A stretch of 39,746 nucleotides of DNA from Mycoplasmatota bacterium (GTDB lineage Bacteria > Bacillota_I > Bacilli_A > Izemoplasmatales > Hujiaoplasmataceae). Positions 36,315 to 39,746 of this stretch are shown here, piece after piece. The notes below the pieces were generated by a model, which searched no databases, was not told the origin of the DNA, and was given only the letters and a program-made list of their open reading frames with translations. The position numbers were made by a program, and so were the translations under genes. Position 1 is the stretch's first letter; each line of letters starts with the position of its first letter. The DNA is taken from NCBI GenBank assembly GCA_016342455.1, contig JAEIOE010000017.1, forward strand, positions 1 through 39,746, written 5' to 3'.

Positions 36315-36340
36315 AAAACACTCGTGGGGATGAGTGTTTT
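36315..36340 (-). terminator. Terminator of the GGDEF/EAL gene
   Basis: AAAACACTC pairs with GAGTGTTTT around an eight-base loop, followed on the minus strand by TTCTTAT. Confidence 0.82.
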
Positions 36341-36369
36341 CTTAAAAAGAAATTGTATAAATAAAACAT

Positions 36370-38292
36370 TTAATGTAGTAGATCTTCTGGCTTGTGTAGG
36401 TAATAACCTTGTTGGATTAAACACCCTAGATCTCGAAGTTTTTCACTTTGTTCCTTTGTTTCTACACCTTCAGCAATCATTTCTCTATCTGTCATATCGG
36501 TGATTTTTCTAATCATTTTAATAACTTCTTGATTGCTAACATTAGATATATTTCTAACAAAGTGTGCATCTAATTTTATAATATCAAAATTAACTTTTTC
36601 TAATATTCCAAGTGATGAATACTCTATTCCAAAATCATCTAGCGCAATTAAATAACCATGACTTTTATACAAGTTAATTCTTGAGATACATAAATCTAAT
36701 TTATTTATGAAGGTTCCTTCTGAGATTTCTATATAGATTTCACTCGGTTCCAAACCAACTTTTTTAACAACATCATCAAAATATTCAAAGAACTTAATGT
36801 TCATCAGTGTATTCGGTGCTAAATTAATAGTTAATTTTGCATCATTCGTTCCGACTGTGTCTTTTAATAGTTTGAAGCTTTCTAAAGACTTTTTCACCAT
36901 ATATCTGTCTAGTCGATCTAATTGATTTGTTTCTTTAGCTATTTTAAAGAAGTCGAGAGGTGATATATAGCCTAAGTCTTCATCGTGCCATCGAGATAAT
37001 TGTTCAAAAACATAAGTTTGCTTTGTAATACAATTAATAGCTTTTTGAAAGAATACTTGAATTATTTCGTCATCTAAAGCTATTTTTAGTTTATTAGCAA
37101 GTTCTAGATTATATTTGATACTCTCAAGCATTCCCTTTTTATATCTTTGCATATCAGTAGTATTTTTTGTAATAGAATCTTTTAACGCAATACTAGACAA
37201 TGCTACTATTTCTTCTATAGACTCACTGTCCTCCGGATAAATAGCATAGCCTGCTCTTTTATCTAATTGGAGATCTAACTCACCAATTTGATAAGAACTT
37301 TGTAGGAAAGCTTCTATCTTTGCTTTATATGAGTCGATAACTGCTTTATTTACTTGTCCATTAAGGAATACAAGGACGAATTCGCATTCGTTATATCTAG
37401 CTACTAATGAATTTTCGTTAGCTAATCCTTTTAACTCATTCACCACTTCGTTCAATAGTTTATCAACTACAACACGTCCATAATAATTAACGATTTGAGT
37501 ATAATGCATAATTTCTATAAAAAATGCTACTGCAGATTCTGAATTATTCATCTCTTTCAGTTTTTGGGTTAATCCATATTGATTCATAATGCCTGTTAAA
37601 AAATCTTGTTTCTGATAGAAATCTTTTACTACTTTTGATTTAGCGAAAGTTGTTACATCATTTCCAGTAGCGATAATTGACTCCACATTACCCGAAGTGT
37701 CTAAATTAGCATGATAGTTTATCAAAACTAGTTTTTCTTCTTCAAGACATTGACATTTTACAATGTTATATGATGTGTATTCTCTAAGAACTTGTTTAAA
37801 CCAATCCGTATCATTCACTTCTAATTGATCATAAATTTTAAAAATTGATTCACCTAGGACATCAATTTTTGTAGAATTAAAAAATGTAAGTGCGTTTTCA
37901 TTTGCGTACATAATATTCCCTTGTTTGTCCATCATGAAAATCAATTCTGTATTTTCTTCTATCATACTTTTTTGATTTGAATTTAATTTTGTATGTTTTG
38001 ATTCTTTAAAAGAATATCTTTGGCTAATTTTTTGAAGATTAGTATTATCTAACTTCATTTCGATATAAGTTATCGTTTTTGAAACTTGTGCTGTCATTGT
38101 ATTATATTCTAGTGATTTTTGATGATGGGACATTATCAAAAATAAAATGGCTAATACAAATATAAAAAAGGCAACTAATTTAAGGCTGTCAAGATGCAGA
38201 TAAGAATAGAAGATTTTAGCAACTAGATCATCTATACTCATATTCAATTTAAATATATTATTTATCACTGACAATAATAATTGAATTTGCAT
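36370..38292 (-). CDS. Membrane PAS-GGDEF(degenerate)-EAL cyclic-di-GMP protein
   Basis: A 640-residue protein: one clear transmembrane helix at about 37-54, a PAS-like domain at about 110-215 (ELIFMMDKQGNIMYANENAL), a GGDEF-like domain at 220-375 and an EAL domain at 395-636. The GGDEF motif is replaced by NECEF (301-305), so cyclase activity is unlikely. The EAL domain keeps the expected catalytic residues: Glu430 (EQL in place of EAL), Asn490, Glu522, Asp552-Asp553 (DDFG), Lys573, Glu608 (AEGVE) and Gln628. It should therefore be a c-di-GMP phosphodiesterase or sensor. Its promoter has an operator shared with the peptide/regulator pair next door (38372-38391), suggesting control by that system. 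Single gene with its own terminator. Confidence 0.9.
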   Translation of the reverse strand: MQIQLLLSVINNIFKLNMSIDDLVAKIFYSYLHLDSLKLVAFFIFVLAILFLIMSHHQKSLEYNTMTAQVSKTITYIEMKLDNTNLQKISQRYSFKESKHTKLNSNQKSMIEENTELIFMMDKQGNIMYANENALTFFNSTKIDVLGESIFKIYDQLEVNDTDWFKQVLREYTSYNIVKCQCLEEEKLVLINYHANLDTSGNVESIIATGNDVTTFAKSKVVKDFYQKQDFLTGIMNQYGLTQKLKEMNNSESAVAFFIEIMHYTQIVNYYGRVVVDKLLNEVVNELKGLANENSLVARYNECEFVLVFLNGQVNKAVIDSYKAKIEAFLQSSYQIGELDLQLDKRAGYAIYPEDSESIEEIVALSSIALKDSITKNTTDMQRYKKGMLESIKYNLELANKLKIALDDEIIQVFFQKAINCITKQTYVFEQLSRWHDEDLGYISPLDFFKIAKETNQLDRLDRYMVKKSLESFKLLKDTVGTNDAKLTINLAPNTLMNIKFFEYFDDVVKKVGLEPSEIYIEISEGTFINKLDLCISRINLYKSHGYLIALDDFGIEYSSLGILEKVNFDIIKLDAHFVRNISNVSNQEVIKMIRKITDMTDREMIAEGVETKEQSEKLRDLGCLIQQGYYLHKPEDLLH

Positions 38293-38317
38293 AAATTAGC
38301 TTCCTTTCTACGAATAT

Positions 38318-38334
38318 ACGACATAATTTGTCGT
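38318..38334. promoter_or_regulatory. Inverted repeat ACGACA-N5-TGTCGT in the GGDEF/EAL leader
   Basis: A perfect 6-5-6 inverted repeat between the predicted transcription start and the GGDEF/EAL start codon. Its half-site ACGACA is shared with the operators at 38372-38391 and 38427-38441. Confidence 0.65.
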
Positions 38335-38344
38335 TCTTGTATAT

Positions 38345-38391
38345 ATTATACTATATTGTATATATACATTTACAGTGCACATGTGTCGTAT
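38345..38391 (-). promoter_or_regulatory. GGDEF/EAL promoter with regulator site (copy B)
   Basis: A consensus -10, TATAAT (38345-38350, minus strand), has no recognisable -35. Instead a 20-base site at 38372-38391 reads, toward the gene, ATACGACACATGTGCACTGT, ending 21 bases before the -10. It matches the site between regulator and peptide genes at 16 of 20 positions, and all four differences are transitions. The position is typical of an activator site. Confidence 0.7.
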
Positions 38392-38426
38392 TTGATTTTT
38401 TAACAAAATTGCAATTCAATAACACA

Positions 38427-38441
38427 CGACACATGATGTCG
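38427..38441. promoter_or_regulatory. Inverted repeat CGACA-N5-TGTCG upstream of the GGDEF/EAL promoter
   Basis: CGACA-CATGA-TGTCG, perfect in both arms. On the + strand the left part CGACACATG equals the left half of the copy-B operator. It lies about 95 bases upstream of the predicted transcription start. Confidence 0.6.
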
Positions 38442-38484
38442 CTTTTACGCTGAATTTAGATATATTTGTAATATAAATAAAAAA

Positions 38485-38508
38485 AAATAGCGAATGTCCT
38501 CGCTATTT
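38485..38508 (-). terminator. Terminator of the RRNPP-type regulator gene
   Basis: AAATAGCGA pairs with TCGCTATTT around a six-base loop, with a run of T on the minus strand, 27 bases after the regulator stop codon. Confidence 0.88.
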
Positions 38509-38534
38509 TTATTTAACTTTATTACAATATAATT

Positions 38535-39446
38535 CTATTTATCTATCAAACTTAAGACATACTTTTTAAAATTAATCGAAAAATCCTTTTCAATAAGTGC
38601 AGTAAATTTTTCTATCTTTGCGTGGTTTCCTTCCATACTTAAGACGTTAAAACATCTTAAAAGTGAATCATCAAATTCTTCTTTTTGACCAAGCGCATAA
38701 TGTGCTAAAGACTTATAGTAAAAAAAGTATTCCCACAGATAATATTGCTTATGTAGAATTCCTCTTTCAATACCTAATTCACAATAGTAGATTACTCTAG
38801 GGTAGTCTCTTTTAATACCAAAGGTCTTAGCAATTCTCATTAGGATTAAAGTATAAATATATTCCGAATCTCCTGCCATGATGCTTTCAGTGCTCTCAAA
38901 CAGCGAATTTAGCTTTGAGAGCAACATTTCTTGTTGCCTGCCGGTAAACACACTCAGCAAGAAACTAAGTATTAAGACCTCAACGTCGGTATAATACTGC
39001 TGTTTCAATATTTTAGGATAATCTATGAGCTCAGACACCTTTTGGATAACTTCTTCTAGCGTTAAATCTCTAGAATAATACCTAAAAACAATGTTAGCAT
39101 GATCGTAGTATCTTCTACCTTCTTCAGAGATAATTAGGTCACTATCAAGTTCTCTTTTTAAGTTAATAGCGTTCTTATAATCGTTATTTGCAACGGCATT
39201 ATAAAACTGATTAATTTTTGTATACTGTGTACCCTTTTCGCGCTCGAATTCTGCCAATAATTTTTTGGTGCTAATTCCTAGTTTTTCAGCGAACTGATCT
39301 ATCTTCTCATAGGGGATAACACTATCCCCATTTTTGTATCTTTGATATTGACGAATAGAAACAATTCCAGAAACGAATTCTTCCTGTGATACATTTCGAC
39401 CAAAACGTATTTTTTCTAAATAGTTGCTAAGCTCCATCGAATTCAT
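38535..39446 (-). CDS. Rgg/PlcR-like (RRNPP-type) peptide-responsive transcriptional regulator
   Basis: A roughly 303-residue protein with an N-terminal helix-turn-helix (about residues 6-60: SQEEFVSG, then SIRQYQRYKNGDS, IPYEKIDQFAEKLGIS). About 240 residues of helical, TPR-like repeats follow (YYDHANIVFRYYSRDL, YPRVIYYCELGIERG, YYKSLAHYALGQKEEF). Size and layout are those of Rgg, PlcR and PrgX regulators that bind imported signalling peptides. ATG 39446 is preferred over ATG 39470: AAGGGA (39454-39459) lies seven bases before it, and the upstream ATG falls within the operator 39462-39481. It is divergent from the repeat-peptide gene starting 81 bases away, the usual regulator-pheromone arrangement. 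Peptide binding is inferred from architecture and context. Confidence 0.83.
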   Translation of the reverse strand: MNSMELSNYLEKIRFGRNVSQEEFVSGIVSIRQYQRYKNGDSVIPYEKIDQFAEKLGISTKKLLAEFEREKGTQYTKINQFYNAVANNDYKNAINLKRELDSDLIISEEGRRYYDHANIVFRYYSRDLTLEEVIQKVSELIDYPKILKQQYYTDVEVLILSFLLSVFTGRQQEMLLSKLNSLFESTESIMAGDSEYIYTLILMRIAKTFGIKRDYPRVIYYCELGIERGILHKQYYLWEYFFYYKSLAHYALGQKEEFDDSLLRCFNVLSMEGNHAKIEKFTALIEKDFSINFKKYVLSLIDK

Positions 39447-39461
39447 AATATTTTCCCTTAA

Positions 39462-39481
39462 ATGCGACATATATGCGCTGT
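39462..39481. promoter_or_regulatory. Operator between regulator and repeat-peptide gene (copy A)
   Basis: Reads ATGCGACATATATGCGCTGT on the + strand, with a palindromic core CATATATG flanked by GCG and CGC. It matches the GGDEF/EAL upstream site (copy B) at 16 of 20 bases, in the same orientation relative to the controlled gene. Candidate -10 boxes for the peptide gene follow at 39495-39500 (TTTAAT) or 39502-39507 (TACCAT); neither is strong, as expected for an activated promoter. Confidence 0.7.
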
Positions 39482-39527
39482 ATATTTTTTTTCATTTAAT
39501 GTACCATAGAGGGCGAGGTGAAAGAAA

Positions 39528-39746
39528 ATGAAAAAATTGATTTTATTAGTAGTATTAGTATTTGGATTAGGATTTGTTGGTATTAACGTGTGTGATTTAA
39601 ATGTGAATAGTAATAATATAAAGTTGCTAGATTTTGAAGACTCTGGAGAACCAGAATATATCTTAACATTAGATTTTGAAGACTCTGGAGAACCAGAATA
39701 TATCTTAACATTAGATTTTGAAGACTCTGGAGAACCAGAATATATC
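39528..39746 (+). CDS. Secreted repeat-peptide precursor, candidate pheromone (C-terminus outside window)
   Basis: An open frame of at least 73 codons, still open at the window end. It starts at ATG 39528 with GAGGTG (39515-39520) seven bases upstream. Residues 1-3 (MKK) and a hydrophobic stretch 4-19 form a Sec-type signal or membrane leader. Cys22 follows (INVC), but the residue before it is Val, so a lipoprotein site is doubtful. Residues 34 onward are tandem 14-residue units LDFEDSGEPEYILT, two complete and a third cut by the window. The unit is acidic with a hydrophobic end (YILTL). Divergence from an RRNPP-type regulator, export leader and repeated short units fit a multi-copy signalling peptide precursor. 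A repetitive surface protein is the alternative. Confidence 0.72.
   Translation, partial: MKKLILLVVLVFGLGFVGINVCDLNVNSNNIKLLDFEDSGEPEYILTLDFEDSGEPEYILTLDFEDSGEPEYI
39627..39746 (+). repeat. 42-base in-frame tandem repeat
   Basis: Unit 1 is 39627-39668, unit 2 is 39669-39710 and unit 3 is 39711-39746 (36 bases, cut by the window). All copies are base-identical except the first base (c in unit 1, t in the others). Identity at synonymous positions points to recent duplication or ongoing homogenisation. Confidence 0.97.

Noticed and set aside
36370-38292. An active diguanylate cyclase.
   Set aside because: The signature motif is NECEF rather than GG(D/E)EF, so cyclase activity is unlikely.
39528-39596. 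Lipoprotein signal peptide ending at Cys22.
   Set aside because: The residue before the cysteine is Val (INVC), which does not fit the lipobox; a plain Sec leader or membrane anchor is more likely.
39627-39746. The 42-base repeats as a CRISPR array.
   Set aside because: Units are contiguous with no spacers, in frame with a start codon and ribosome site, and encode a peptide.

Overview
The window comes from a low-GC, gene-dense bacterium of the Bacillota/Mycoplasmatota type, possibly an Acholeplasma/Izemoplasma- or Erysipelotrichales-like anaerobe. This placement is inferred from base composition, strong AGGAGG-type ribosome binding sites, a class III fructose-bisphosphatase and the molybdenum hydroxylases. 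TGA is a stop codon here: several ATGA/TTGA gene junctions only make sense that way, so the Mycoplasma code 4 does not apply. Almost everything is on the minus strand.

Right-to-left layout of 1-6206: a six-gene housekeeping operon (exonuclease III, TraX-like membrane protein, NAD(P)HX repair enzyme, gamma-carbonic anhydrase-like protein, HD hydrolase, amidase) ends in a hairpin terminator at 73-94. Directly after that terminator the 5' end of a group IIC intron begins (66 down to 1, cut by the window edge). A guanine deaminase gene with its own near-consensus promoter is divergent (5614-6153).

6207-28493 is one apparent 19-gene, about 22-kb operon with genes overlapping or separated by at most about 70 bases. 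In transcription order it holds mocA; a three-gene Mo/FAD/FeS hydroxylase; an unrecognised membrane protein; an XdhC-type maturation factor; a THEP1-like NTPase; hyuA; ssnA; ygfK; a second three-gene Mo hydroxylase; adenine deaminase; two PLP fold-type II enzymes; ygeY; ygeW; and a 2'-5' RNA ligase-like gene. This gene set matches the anaerobic purine/urate degradation locus known from gut bacteria. Adenine and guanine deaminases feed hypoxanthine and xanthine into it, Mo hydroxylases and YgfK do redox steps, hydrolases open the rings, and PLP lyase(s) plus a carbamoyltransferase would yield small acids, ammonia and carbamoyl phosphate.

28612-36369 holds a cytoplasmic 5'-nucleotidase-like enzyme, class III fructose-1,6-bisphosphatase, a DUF819 membrane protein with a GNAT-like protein, an unknown membrane protein, and an arsR/redox-disulfide pair with a clear promoter-operator.

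36370-39746 looks like a peptide-signalling module. A regulator of the Rgg/PlcR (RRNPP) type is divergent from a small secreted-type ORF. Behind its hydrophobic leader, that ORF carries tandem, almost base-identical 14-residue repeats (LDFEDSGEPEYILT), cut by the window end. A 20-bp operator (ATRCGACAYATRTGCRCTGT) between the two genes recurs, 16/20 identical, in front of the neighbouring c-di-GMP (degenerate GGDEF, intact-looking EAL) gene, with two further CGACA/TGTCG inverted repeats nearby. This suggests an undescribed peptide pheromone circuit controlling c-di-GMP turnover.
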